Notes under the pieces: model-generated
Database searches by the model: none
Told to the model about the DNA's origin: nothing
What the model saw: only the letters and a program-made list of their open reading frames with translations
Shown here: positions 25,539 through 36,456 of the stretch, in pieces
Layout: every line of letters starts with the position of its first letter
How positions within the stretch are numbered: the stretch's first letter is position 1
Position numbers and translations under genes: made by a program
DNA from: an uncultured Desulfosarcina sp.
Lineage (GTDB): Bacteria > Desulfobacterota > Desulfobacteria > Desulfobacterales > Desulfosarcinaceae
DNA: 64,000 bases
Direction: 5' to 3'
NCBI RefSeq assembly: GCF_963668215.1
Contig: NZ_OY764190.1
Location: forward strand, 4,278,001-4,342,000

Positions 25539-26825
25539 ATGAACGGCCTGAAAATAACCATACTTCAAGGAACGACGTTAGATCAGAAGAAGGAATATTT
25601 TTACGACCGTAAATATCAGTCCATTATCATCGGCTGCGATCCCGAAGCCTGCGATATTTCCTTTCCGGAGCATTACCGGGATGCCGGAGTTGGCAATGAA
25701 CACATCGCTTTCAAGCGGAGCCTGGGGCGTTATCAAGTCGATCTCAATACGGACAATTTCGTTTTAATCAATGGTGAGGTGCCATTTGAAGACCAGGAAA
25801 TCACCGGCGTGGCAAAGGTCCAATTGGGGGAAAACGTTACCATTGAAATCGAGGTGGTCGATCAACGCAAGCAACCGCATCAGAAAAAAGGTAAAAACCC
25901 TCAGCCTGGTGAACAGATTAAATGGGCCAAAAGATATCTTCGCCTTTTATTTGTGATTATTATCGGTCTATTTGCGGCAGCAGTTTATTTCAGCGACATT
26001 CTCAATAGGCTTGAGTCAAATATTCAAGTTTCAGACGAAAATATTCAGCGTGTGACAGATCGCCTGCAAAATTTGTCTTCCACGTTGAATAAGATTGAAA
26101 CGCAAACCGACGGCATTACCCGTGCCACAATCGATACGGTCAGCCGTTCGGTTTACCTGGTGCTCGTCAGAAACAGCATCGGTGGCGAACAACCCACGGG
26201 CACGGCCTGGGTTGTCGAAGGCGGCCGTCTGGCCACCAATGCCCATGTTGCCAGAATAATGGAAACGCTAAAGTCTGATGAGGAAATGATCGTTCGGTCA
26301 CCTGTCGCACCCTATCGGAGCCATGCCGTAAAAGAGACGCTCATACATCCGGGATATGCCATCTTTAACGATATCTGGGAGGATTATTTGCCATGCCAGA
26401 AAGTCGGCAATAAACTGGGGCTTTTCAGAACCATCAATCCGGCAGATGTCGCCATCCTCTACGTTGAGGATAATGAGGGACTGAGTTCTCCATTGCCGCT
26501 TGCAACAATGGATGAACTGGCTTCAATCGAACCCGGCATGGCTATTGCTTTTGTCGGCTATCCCAGCGAATCGTTGCTGCCGGGAAACAATAAAAAACCG
26601 GTCCCGGTGGCGCAACAGGATGAAATTATACGTATTACCGATTTTTTCCAGACCAGACAAAACGAGTTGCCCAACAGGCTGATTCACCACGGTTTGCCAG
26701 TTACCGGGGGGGCAAGCGGGAGTCCGATGTTCGATGCCGAGGGAAAGGTTATCGGCGTCATCAGTTCCATGAATGTTTCACCGGGCAACCGGTACGGAGC
26801 TCGTTCCCCAACGCTGCTGATGTGA
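25539..26825 (+). CDS. FHA-TM-trypsin-like serine protease (frameshifted before its C-terminal part)
   Basis: The encoded 428 residues start with an FHA-like beta domain (about 1-108; IIIGCDPEACDISFPEHYRD and FVLINGEV), a module that reads phosphothreonine or similar marks. A membrane helix follows (134-151) and a short coiled stalk (155-195). The trypsin-fold protease has His236 in LATNAHVAR, Asp303 in NPADVAILYVED and Ser393 in GGASGSPMFD, so the triad is complete. The charges around the helix suggest FHA inside and protease in the periplasm. The frame ends ARSPTLLM, but in the -1 frame the same DNA reads SPNAADVNFGQRIDF, the usual continuation in such proteases. One C appears missing from the CCCC at 26806-26809. 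The gene therefore probably once continued to 27709. Confidence 0.8.
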   Translation: MNGLKITILQGTTLDQKKEYFYDRKYQSIIIGCDPEACDISFPEHYRDAGVGNEHIAFKRSLGRYQVDLNTDNFVLINGEVPFEDQEITGVAKVQLGENVTIEIEVVDQRKQPHQKKGKNPQPGEQIKWAKRYLRLLFVIIIGLFAAAVYFSDILNRLESNIQVSDENIQRVTDRLQNLSSTLNKIETQTDGITRATIDTVSRSVYLVLVRNSIGGEQPTGTAWVVEGGRLATNAHVARIMETLKSDEEMIVRSPVAPYRSHAVKETLIHPGYAIFNDIWEDYLPCQKVGNKLGLFRTINPADVAILYVEDNEGLSSPLPLATMDELASIEPGMAIAFVGYPSESLLPGNNKKPVPVAQQDEIIRITDFFQTRQNELPNRLIHHGLPVTGGASGSPMFDAEGKVIGVISSMNVSPGNRYGARSPTLLM

Positions 26826-27709
26826 ATTTCGGGCAGAGAATCGACTTCCTCTTCGACCTTTTTTCCCGGGATCTGGAAAGCAGGATGGCAAAAATGAAAA
26901 GTCAGTGGGAAAAAAGCCTTAAGGACTATCTTCCCGGATTTAAAACCTCCAATCAAGCCGTTTTAGAGCGTTCGAAAGGAATATTTTCCCTCAAAGAAGT
27001 AAAGTCAACAAAAACGATATTTAATGATATCGATTGGACTATAAATGAGGATAAGTATTTAAAAGTTCGAAAAAAAATATTGATGGATCGACCTGGATTG
27101 TATCTGATCCGGCTGCAATCGAGAATGACAACCAGCAAGCTAAAAGTATCGCCCCCCGGAGAGAAGAACATCAGTGTTTGTGCCCCGAAAATAGACTTTT
27201 CAAATTTTGCAAAATACGCATTTGTTCTTGTCGGTGAACCTGGAGAGGTAACCCTGTCTTTTCAAGCGGCGAGAAACGATGAGGAAACGATTCGGCGATA
27301 TCAATTTGACCTTACCTATTGGGATGAAGATTTGGATTTATTGGTCGATTCTTTTATTCATTATTTTGTCACCAAAAACGGCAATGAGATTGAAATTGTC
27401 AAAAAGGTTGAAGAGTTGCCCATGGCCAAGGAAATCAAAAATAAATTTTATGCTGGATTTGAGATCGAACTGCAAAAGAAAGGTCATTATGTTTTCTCTA
27501 GCGTCGCATGCGGTCGTGGAGAGTTGAATGCTGCCGTCTTCGATACGAATAACAAGCTAATCGATAATGACAAAAGCAGTAATGGACTGGGGCTTGTTAC
27601 CATAAAGAAGAATGAAACGGGAAAACAGAAAGTCAATTTTATTTCGTACAGCAGAAACAAAGACGTTGTTCAGAATATGACCGTATATTTTTCCCCCGCA
27701 GGCCCTTAA
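26822..27709 (+). CDS. Displaced C-terminal part of the FHA-protease: beta-rich domain of unknown function
   Basis: The open frame gives 295 residues from a GTG that overlaps the protease stop. The first residues (NFGQRIDFLFDLFSRDLESR) continue the end of a trypsin-fold domain in the -1 frame. The remainder, about 80-295, is beta-rich (GLYLIRLQSRMTTSKLKV and GHYVFSSVACGRGELNAAVF) and resembles the layout of secreted PPC-like beta-sandwich domains, without a firm match. If the frameshift is real and not suppressed, this could be translated separately by coupling through the overlapping stop and start, although no good ribosome site is visible. Otherwise it is the tail of a pseudogene. The likely location is the periplasm if fused. 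Confidence 0.55.
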   Translation: MNFGQRIDFLFDLFSRDLESRMAKMKSQWEKSLKDYLPGFKTSNQAVLERSKGIFSLKEVKSTKTIFNDIDWTINEDKYLKVRKKILMDRPGLYLIRLQSRMTTSKLKVSPPGEKNISVCAPKIDFSNFAKYAFVLVGEPGEVTLSFQAARNDEETIRRYQFDLTYWDEDLDLLVDSFIHYFVTKNGNEIEIVKKVEELPMAKEIKNKFYAGFEIELQKKGHYVFSSVACGRGELNAAVFDTNNKLIDNDKSSNGLGLVTIKKNETGKQKVNFISYSRNKDVVQNMTVYFSPAGP

Positions 27710-27907
27710 CTTCAAATCCGATGGCCGGTCAACGGCAAGACTGCCCGCCAGGATTGCCTTTCAATCAGTTGACGCCTTTGTCCCAGAAGATTTTCCCCAT
27801 CGCCGGCAAGACCGACCAACAGGGCGGGTCAATTCGGTCTGGCACCGAAGAAGGACAATGCCGGCCATCCTCCCGATGCCTGACCGGTTGTCATTTTCTC
27901 AACGGAG
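27710..27907. other. Gap between convergent genes, nothing recognised
   Basis: This 198-bp stretch separates the end of the conflict-type locus from a convergent core metabolic gene. The base composition shifts back to G/C-rich here. I see no repeat, integrase site or gene. Confidence 0.4.
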
Positions 27908-29830
27908 TTATCGGACCGCCACAGCGATACGATAGCAGCGAAGGCAGCGGTCCGCCTCGGCAATGGCCTGGCTGAGGCTCAGGCAGCCCTCCACCTCACT
28001 GAAGTCGTCGATCCTCGTTTCGGCGGGCAGAACCGCCGGATGAGCGCGGTGGGTGATGCCGCAGAACGGAAACTTCTCATCCGGTTCGAATACGCCGCTG
28101 CCATTGACCAGGGTCTGCAGGACGTCCGGCACGGTCGGCTGGCAGGAGCCGCTTTCGATATATTGAGAAATATATTTGGCGGCCTTCTTTCCGGCGGCCA
28201 GGGCGGCAATGAGCGTGGCCGGGCCGGTGATGCAGTCCCCGCCGCCGAAAACGGAAGCGCTGCGGGTCTGGAAGGTCATGCGATCGACGATGAGGGTTTT
28301 CCAGGCCGTCAGGCTGTCTTCTTCGGGGAGCACACAGTCCACCACGCAGATCTGCCCCACCGCCGGGATGATCGCATCGCATTCGATCACGAAATTGGAG
28401 CCTTCCACCGGCACGGGCCGACGGCGGCCGGATTTGTCCGGTTCGCCCAGTTCCATGCGCTGGACCTCCAACCCGGAGACTTTCCCGTCGGTATGCACGA
28501 TGCTGACGGGAGCGACCAGATAATGGAATTTGACCCCTTCTTCCTTGGCTTCCACGATTTCCTGCGGGTCGGCCGGCATTTCGGCCTCGGTGCGCCGGTA
28601 GAGCAGGTTCACATCGGTAAAGCCGGTGCGCAGGGCCGAGCGGACACAGTCCATGGCCACGTTGCCGCCGCCCACGACCACCAGCTTTTTCCCTTCCACC
28701 GGCCGCCGCCCCCGGGACACTTCGGCCAGGAAATGAATTCCGGTCAAAAAGCACTCATACCCGGCATCCTCGCCTTCGCAGCGCATCTTGGAGGACTCCG
28801 GTGCGCCCACGGCCAGAAATACGGCGCGGTATCCCTGCTTCCCCAACTCCTCCACGGTGACGTCTTTGCCGACATCCACGCCGTAGCGGATCTCGGCTCC
28901 CACTTCTTCCACCCGGGCGACCTCGTAGTCCATGATATCCTCGGGCAGCCGGTAGGAGGGGATGCCGTAGGTGGCCATTCCGCCGGCCCTTTCCTGGGCT
29001 TCGAAAATCGTGGTCCGGTAGCCCATGGTTCCCAGATAGTAGGCGCACGCCAACCCCGCCGGGCCGGCACCGACGACAGCCACCTTCTCGGATTTGTATT
29101 CGGCGGGCGGCTGTTTTAGCGGCTTGGCGCCGGTGCGGATCTCGTTGTCGGCCAGAAACCGTTTCAGGGCGCGGATGGAAATCGGCTCGTCCAGCAGGCC
29201 GCGCCGGCAGTTCTGCTCGCAGGGACGAACGCAAACCCGGCCGATGGTGCCCGGCATGGCGCAGTCTTCCCGCACGCGGGCCAGGGCCTGATCGAATTGC
29301 CCCATGCGGATGCCTTCGACATAGGCGGGAATGTCGACGTTGGAGGGACAGGCACTGATACAGGGCGCCGTAACCGTCGCTTCAACCGGCTGCGGTTCGC
29401 TACGGCGCTTTTCCTTCATTGCTGCCGCGAATTCGTCGGCATAGCGATCCATGATCTCCAGTGTCGGTCGGGCCAGGCACCGGCCCACATCGCAGCGGGC
29501 CGATTCGGAGATAAAGCATGCCAGCCGGCGGATCTCATCCAGATCGTCCGGTTGTCCCTGCCCGTCACAAATCCGGTTCATGATCAGGTTCATCCGCTGG
29601 GTGCCTTCCCGGCAGGGCGTGCATTGACCACAGGATTCCTGCGCCACTTTTTCGATATAGGCGCGCAGCAGATCCACGGGATCGACGCTATCGTCCCAGA
29701 CCACAAGACCTTTCCAGCCCAGCAGCGCTTTGAAAGGGGCGAGATCGTCAGGCGCATCTGCATGTTCCCCAATCAGATTCATCAGTTGGTCGGACCACCC
29801 TTCCCACGTGGACAGTAACGGCTTTTTCAT
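27908..29830 (-). CDS. SfrB-like NAD(P)H-dependent Fe-S flavoprotein (NuoF-tail/GltD fusion)
   Basis: The protein has 640 residues. An N-terminal NuoF-type iron-sulfur region (SCGQCTPCREGTQRM at about 68, distal Cys about 40 residues later) is followed by the GltD-type double-cluster domain (APCISACPSNVDIPAYV, then IGRVCVRPCEQNCRRG). The NAD(P)/FAD two-dinucleotide fold comprises VAVVGAGPAGLACAYYL, KLVVVGGGNVAMDCVRSA and ASVFGGGDCITGPATLIAAL. The tail has a small CLRCYR motif. This domain order matches SfrB/NfnB-like electron-bifurcating or NADPH-accepting subunits of anaerobes such as Geobacter and sulfate reducers. No SfrA-like, NuoE-like or ferredoxin partner gene is adjacent, so its electron acceptor is unclear. 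The ATG at 29830 follows GGAAAAGG. Confidence 0.82.
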   Translation of the reverse strand: MKKPLLSTWEGWSDQLMNLIGEHADAPDDLAPFKALLGWKGLVVWDDSVDPVDLLRAYIEKVAQESCGQCTPCREGTQRMNLIMNRICDGQGQPDDLDEIRRLACFISESARCDVGRCLARPTLEIMDRYADEFAAAMKEKRRSEPQPVEATVTAPCISACPSNVDIPAYVEGIRMGQFDQALARVREDCAMPGTIGRVCVRPCEQNCRRGLLDEPISIRALKRFLADNEIRTGAKPLKQPPAEYKSEKVAVVGAGPAGLACAYYLGTMGYRTTIFEAQERAGGMATYGIPSYRLPEDIMDYEVARVEEVGAEIRYGVDVGKDVTVEELGKQGYRAVFLAVGAPESSKMRCEGEDAGYECFLTGIHFLAEVSRGRRPVEGKKLVVVGGGNVAMDCVRSALRTGFTDVNLLYRRTEAEMPADPQEIVEAKEEGVKFHYLVAPVSIVHTDGKVSGLEVQRMELGEPDKSGRRRPVPVEGSNFVIECDAIIPAVGQICVVDCVLPEEDSLTAWKTLIVDRMTFQTRSASVFGGGDCITGPATLIAALAAGKKAAKYISQYIESGSCQPTVPDVLQTLVNGSGVFEPDEKFPFCGITHRAHPAVLPAETRIDDFSEVEGCLSLSQAIAEADRCLRCYRIAVAVR

Positions 29831-30137
29831 GGGGCACTACCTTTTCCTTTTATTTTAATCATCTATGACCCGGATTGTTGTTCAGGATATGTCTAACAAA
29901 AACCAATGCGCGTTACAAGGTCGAAAAATGGGGAAAATGGAGAAATGGGCATCCCGTTCGATTGGCCGGGCCGGTGTTGTCCGAAGCGAAACTTTCTCCC
30001 TGTCGAATTTCAAATGCCGGTTTCGGCAACTTTCCCTTGATTTTCAGCAAAGCTTAATTTAGCAACGGAAGGTTTACTCATAGTAATTTGTGCTGCGACG
30101 CCAATCCATTGACAATCTAACTTGATTCGGAGGGAAA
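29831..30137. promoter_or_regulatory. Divergent intergenic region before carB
   Basis: About 307 bp lie between the leftward flavoprotein gene and rightward carB, so promoters for both must be here. GGAGG directly precedes the carB ATG. TTGACA occurs at 30110-30115 but is too close to the start to serve carB as a -35 box. I found no attenuator or pyrimidine-type leader by eye, and the two short forward frames here show no protein-like features. Confidence 0.35.
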
Positions 30138-33338
<3,201 letters not shown>

Positions 33339-33352
33339 TTCTTAGCTGCGGG

Positions 33353-33937
33353 TCAGCTTTCCTCCAGCAAACGGATGCTGCCTCCGCTGGCATCGGTCAG
33401 GGCCGTGACCAGGGCCTGACGTTTGGTCCGGTCCACCTGCAGTTGGATGTCGAGGCCGCTGTCCGTGTACGTTTCGGCCAGTTTGATTGCGCCGAACTGG
33501 TCGATGATGGCATACAGGGCGCCGATCTGGTCGAAACCGACCTGCAAGCGGACTTTTGCCTGGGGTACGATCCGCTCCAGTTTGGCCTGCTGAAGGCATT
33601 TGGCCGCGCATCCGCCGTAGGCGCGGGCCAGGCCTCCGGCGCCCAGTTTGATGCCCCCGAAATAACGGACCACTACCACCATGACCCCGTCGATGTCCTG
33701 CTTTTCGATGGCGTTTAAAATCGGTCTGCCCGCCGTTCCCCCGGGTTCCCCGTCGTCGGAAAAACGATACTCCTGGCCGATGCGATAGGCCCAGCAGTTG
33801 TGCGTGGCCCGCGCTTCGCGGACCCTTTCCAGAAACGCCATGGCCGCCTCGGAACTGGAAACGCGGGCGGCCTTGACGATGAACCGGCTTTTTTTAATCT
33901 CCTCTTCGTACAGCGCTTCCCGGCTCAGGGCAAACAT
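33353..33937 (-). CDS. yigZ: YigZ/IMPACT family protein (UPF0029)
   Basis: The protein has about 194 residues from the ATG at 33937; the open frame extends to 34027 but the conserved family start is FALSREALYEEEIKKSRFIV. The signature RATHNCWAYRIG, the FSDDGEPGGTAGRPIL block and VVVVRYFGGIKLGAGGLARAYGG are all present. A C-terminal ferredoxin-like DUF1949 domain follows (about 135-190). The family (bacterial YigZ, eukaryotic IMPACT) is linked to translation regulation or nucleotide binding, but no enzymatic role is settled. It overlaps nothing, lies 16 bp after the next gene on its strand and probably is cotranscribed with it. Confidence 0.93.
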   Translation of the reverse strand: MFALSREALYEEEIKKSRFIVKAARVSSSEAAMAFLERVREARATHNCWAYRIGQEYRFSDDGEPGGTAGRPILNAIEKQDIDGVMVVVVRYFGGIKLGAGGLARAYGGCAAKCLQQAKLERIVPQAKVRLQVGFDQIGALYAIIDQFGAIKLAETYTDSGLDIQLQVDRTKRQALVTALTDASGGSIRLLEES

Positions 33938-33953
33938 GGGCGGTTCCCGTCGG

Positions 33954-34907
33954 TTAGGAATTCTCGTGATCGTGCCGCGGATTTTCGTAGGCATCCACCA
34001 GATCCTGCCAGGCGCCTTTGTAAACATCGACGGCGTCGGCCAGCCAGGGGATGACCTCGGCGGCCACGGCGTCGTAACGCCTGCGGTCCATGGGGTTGAC
34101 GTTTTCGTGGCGGGTGGCTTTCAGGTAGGCCAGGGTCTCCAGGGCGAAGGCCATCCGTTTTGCCCGCTGGGGCGTGGGCGGCCGGTAGCGATGGACGGCG
34201 CGGAGGCGTTCCACCTTCTTGGCGTCCGGCGGCAGAAGGGTGAAAACATCTCCCATGCCCGTGCAAAGGTTGCGATGGGCGCGCTTGAGTCCCTCCAAAA
34301 GCCCCTCGAGGTCCTGTCGGCTGCGGGCCACGGTGTCGGCGACCTTGCGGATTTCGCCGGGCAGTTCCCGTTTTGCGTATTCCCCCGTCGTCTGGAAAAG
34401 GCAGGAGAATTCCAGGTCCCGGGTGCCTTTCAGACCGCTGCCCTCGATCCGTCGGCGGATGTCGGAAAAGCGCAGGCAGTCCGTGGCGCAGATGTGCAGC
34501 ATCTTGTCGGTCAGGATGTCGTTGAGTATCCGGGTGGAAGAGATTTCGGGGGCTTCGAGCCGTTTTTTCAGCACACCGCAGGTCCGCTCAAGACAGTCTT
34601 CCATGAGCGAACGCATGAACAGCGGGCCCTTGATACGGACCCGGGACGACCGCCGTTTCAGTCGCCTGGCGAGAAAGTAGATGCCCACCAGCAGTCCTGC
34701 GATGACCAGCATGGGCAAAAGCGGCCCGTAAGGGCCCAGGCGGTGCAAGGTCCCGCTTAGATCCAGGGCCGAGTAGGTGATAACGATCAGCACCAGCCCT
34801 AAAAAGATGGTGGCCGCCACCGGATTGACGGCAAATCCGTTCTGGTTGGCCGTCAAACGGCGAATGGAAGCAAGGCGCGGGTAATGACGGGAAAGGATCG
34901 TTTGCAT
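33954..34907 (-). CDS. Two-TM membrane protein with long helical cytoplasmic domain, unknown
   Basis: The protein has about 317 residues from the ATG at 34907; a GTG at 34943 would add 12. Two hydrophobic helices near the N-terminus (AATIFLGLVLIVITYSAL and GPLLPMLVIAGLLVGIYFLA) are followed by a basic segment (RRLKRRSSRVRIKG) and about 220 mainly helical, charged residues with several cysteines (CLERTCGVLKKR, ICATDCLRF). I recognise no enzyme motif. The gene runs in the same direction as a neighbouring four-TM protein (44 bp upstream) and the yigZ gene, so the three may be one transcript. Function unknown. Confidence 0.6.
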   Translation of the reverse strand: MQTILSRHYPRLASIRRLTANQNGFAVNPVAATIFLGLVLIVITYSALDLSGTLHRLGPYGPLLPMLVIAGLLVGIYFLARRLKRRSSRVRIKGPLFMRSLMEDCLERTCGVLKKRLEAPEISSTRILNDILTDKMLHICATDCLRFSDIRRRIEGSGLKGTRDLEFSCLFQTTGEYAKRELPGEIRKVADTVARSRQDLEGLLEGLKRAHRNLCTGMGDVFTLLPPDAKKVERLRAVHRYRPPTPQRAKRMAFALETLAYLKATRHENVNPMDRRRYDAVAAEVIPWLADAVDVYKGAWQDLVDAYENPRHDHENS

Positions 34908-34950
34908 CGCTTTCGCAGTGATTCTAACCGGCCGCCCGATCACGGCCCGG

Positions 34951-35700
34951 CTATTTGGACGGGGGCATGATTTTGAGGGTTTCCCGCTCTTGGGAAAGCT
35001 GCTGGGATTCCGGCAAAAGCGGTTGCTTCTGGCTGATCAGCTTGCCGTTCTTGTCGATGACCGTATCGTCTTCCATGATGAGAAAACCAAGCTTGTCCAT
35101 CACGTCGTTGCGGTAGCGGTACTCGTGTTCCATATGCTTTTTACTGAGTTTGTAATTGCTCACGATCCAGGCGATGCCGAAGATCAGACCCGCCGCCAGC
35201 AGCACGCCGCAGGCGATCAGGCTGTAGGTGACCATCTTCTCCCCGGCATTGAAGATAAACAGGAAAATGGCGTCCAGTTTATAGAACAGCACCGTGCAGG
35301 CGACCAGCGTGAAAAGCGCCGGCAAAAAGGGAACCTTTTTCATGTGGGTGAGAAAGAGGTTGAATTGAAACAGCTTGGACCGGTTTTCGTCCGCATCCGC
35401 ACCCACCACTCCGTCTTCTCCCGGAGCGGGCGTGTTGCCGAAAATGAAGTGGTTGAAGCCCAGGATGAAAACGCCCAGCAGGAAGGTGATGGCCACCGGG
35501 GTGATAAAGGATACGTAGAAGTAGAACTTCCAGGGAAAGGGGCCTTTTTCCGGGCCCAGGTTGCCCAGAAAGCTCACCAGAAAAATCAGGATTTCGACGG
35601 CGATGATGAACCACAGGTAATTGATGAAAAAGCTTTTGAGTTCCACCCCGTCGAAAAGGGTAGCCAATCCGGTATGCTTATCTTTTTTTTCGGTGCTCAT
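34951..35700 (-). CDS. Four-TM integral membrane protein, unknown function
   Basis: The 249-residue protein begins with a short charged head (MSTEKKDKHTGLATLF). Four clear membrane helices follow: FFINYLWFIIAVEILIFLV, FITPVAITFLLGVFILGF, LPALFTLVACTVLFYKLDAI and YSLIACGVLLAAGLIFGIAW. A long charged helix (SNYKLSKKHMEHEYRYRNDV) and a short tail with VIDKNGKLISQ end it. No known transporter signature is apparent. Neighbours are also uncharacterised membrane proteins, which suggests a shared envelope role but gives no specific hint. Confidence 0.6.
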   Translation of the reverse strand: MSTEKKDKHTGLATLFDGVELKSFFINYLWFIIAVEILIFLVSFLGNLGPEKGPFPWKFYFYVSFITPVAITFLLGVFILGFNHFIFGNTPAPGEDGVVGADADENRSKLFQFNLFLTHMKKVPFLPALFTLVACTVLFYKLDAIFLFIFNAGEKMVTYSLIACGVLLAAGLIFGIAWIVSNYKLSKKHMEHEYRYRNDVMDKLGFLIMEDDTVIDKNGKLISQKQPLLPESQQLSQERETLKIMPPSK

Positions 35701-35811
35701 TTGAATTCACAGACTATCCGATATGGGGTCTCCGACTGAAATGGAGATTCGTGTTTGATACAGGCCGACAAAAACATCAGGAATTAATGCTATTCGACCA
35801 GGCGGTAACTG

Positions 35812-36456
35812 TCAAGCCGCGAATAGGGAGAGTGCGAAAATGGCCAGGTTGCCGAGCGTGTGGATCACGATGGGCGCCATGAGGCTGCCGCACTGGTGGT
35901 AGGCCAGGGCGAAGACCACGCCGCCCACGATCTGGGTTACCGGCAGGGCTACGCCCGTATGGATGGCGGCGAAAAGCCCGGTGGAGATCAAAAGGGCCGC
36001 CGCAAGCCCCCAGCGCCGCAGGTACCCGAAAATCAGCCCCCGGAAGACGACTTCCTCGGCCGCCGGCGCCACGATCCCGCCCACGAAGAAAAACAGGGCC
36101 TTGTCCGCAGGGGCCGCCGGCAGCGGCGAGCGGATCATGGCAAGGGGATTTTTGCCGGCCATGAAAAGGCCCAGAAACATCAGGCCGGCTGCCGCGGCAA
36201 ATCCGGCCGACCAGATCAATCCGCTTCGAATGCCGGGGGCAAGGGTGCTGCGTTCCAGTCCCAGCATTGGCCATCCGCCGGTTTGCCTGCGGGCCAGGGC
36301 CAGCAGAACGGCCAATTGCACGGTCCGGGTCGCGGTGATCAGCCAGAGCCGGGGCAGGGGAGCGGCGGCAGACAGGGCAGCGGCCGCTGCCTCTATAACG
36401 GCCACGGCCAGCAGCGATTTCAGTAGGAAAGCTGCGGAGATTCGGGCTGAACCCAT
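35812..36456 (-). CDS. CPBP-family intramembrane metalloprotease (CAAX/bacteriocin-processing type)
   Basis: The protein has about 214 residues from the ATG at 36456; the longer frame to 36573 lies inside the upstream gene and looks non-coding. Several hydrophobic helices carry the family motifs: APAAEEVVFRGLIFGYLRRW (motif 1, EExxxRG), STGLFAAIHTGVA (histidine motif) and a final HTLGNLAIFALSLF segment. CPBP proteins are membrane-embedded proteases; in bacteria their substrates are usually unknown. The start overlaps the end of the upstream HEAT-repeat membrane protein gene by 37 bp, so the two are co-expressed. Confidence 0.82.
   Translation of the reverse strand: MGSARISAAFLLKSLLAVAVIEAAAAALSAAAPLPRLWLITATRTVQLAVLLALARRQTGGWPMLGLERSTLAPGIRSGLIWSAGFAAAAGLMFLGLFMAGKNPLAMIRSPLPAAPADKALFFFVGGIVAPAAEEVVFRGLIFGYLRRWGLAAALLISTGLFAAIHTGVALPVTQIVGGVVFALAYHQCGSLMAPIVIHTLGNLAIFALSLFAA

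Noticed and set aside
28040..29119. 359-codon plus-strand frame opposite the Fe-S flavoprotein gene
   Set aside because: Shadow frame; the minus-strand product has complete cofactor motifs.
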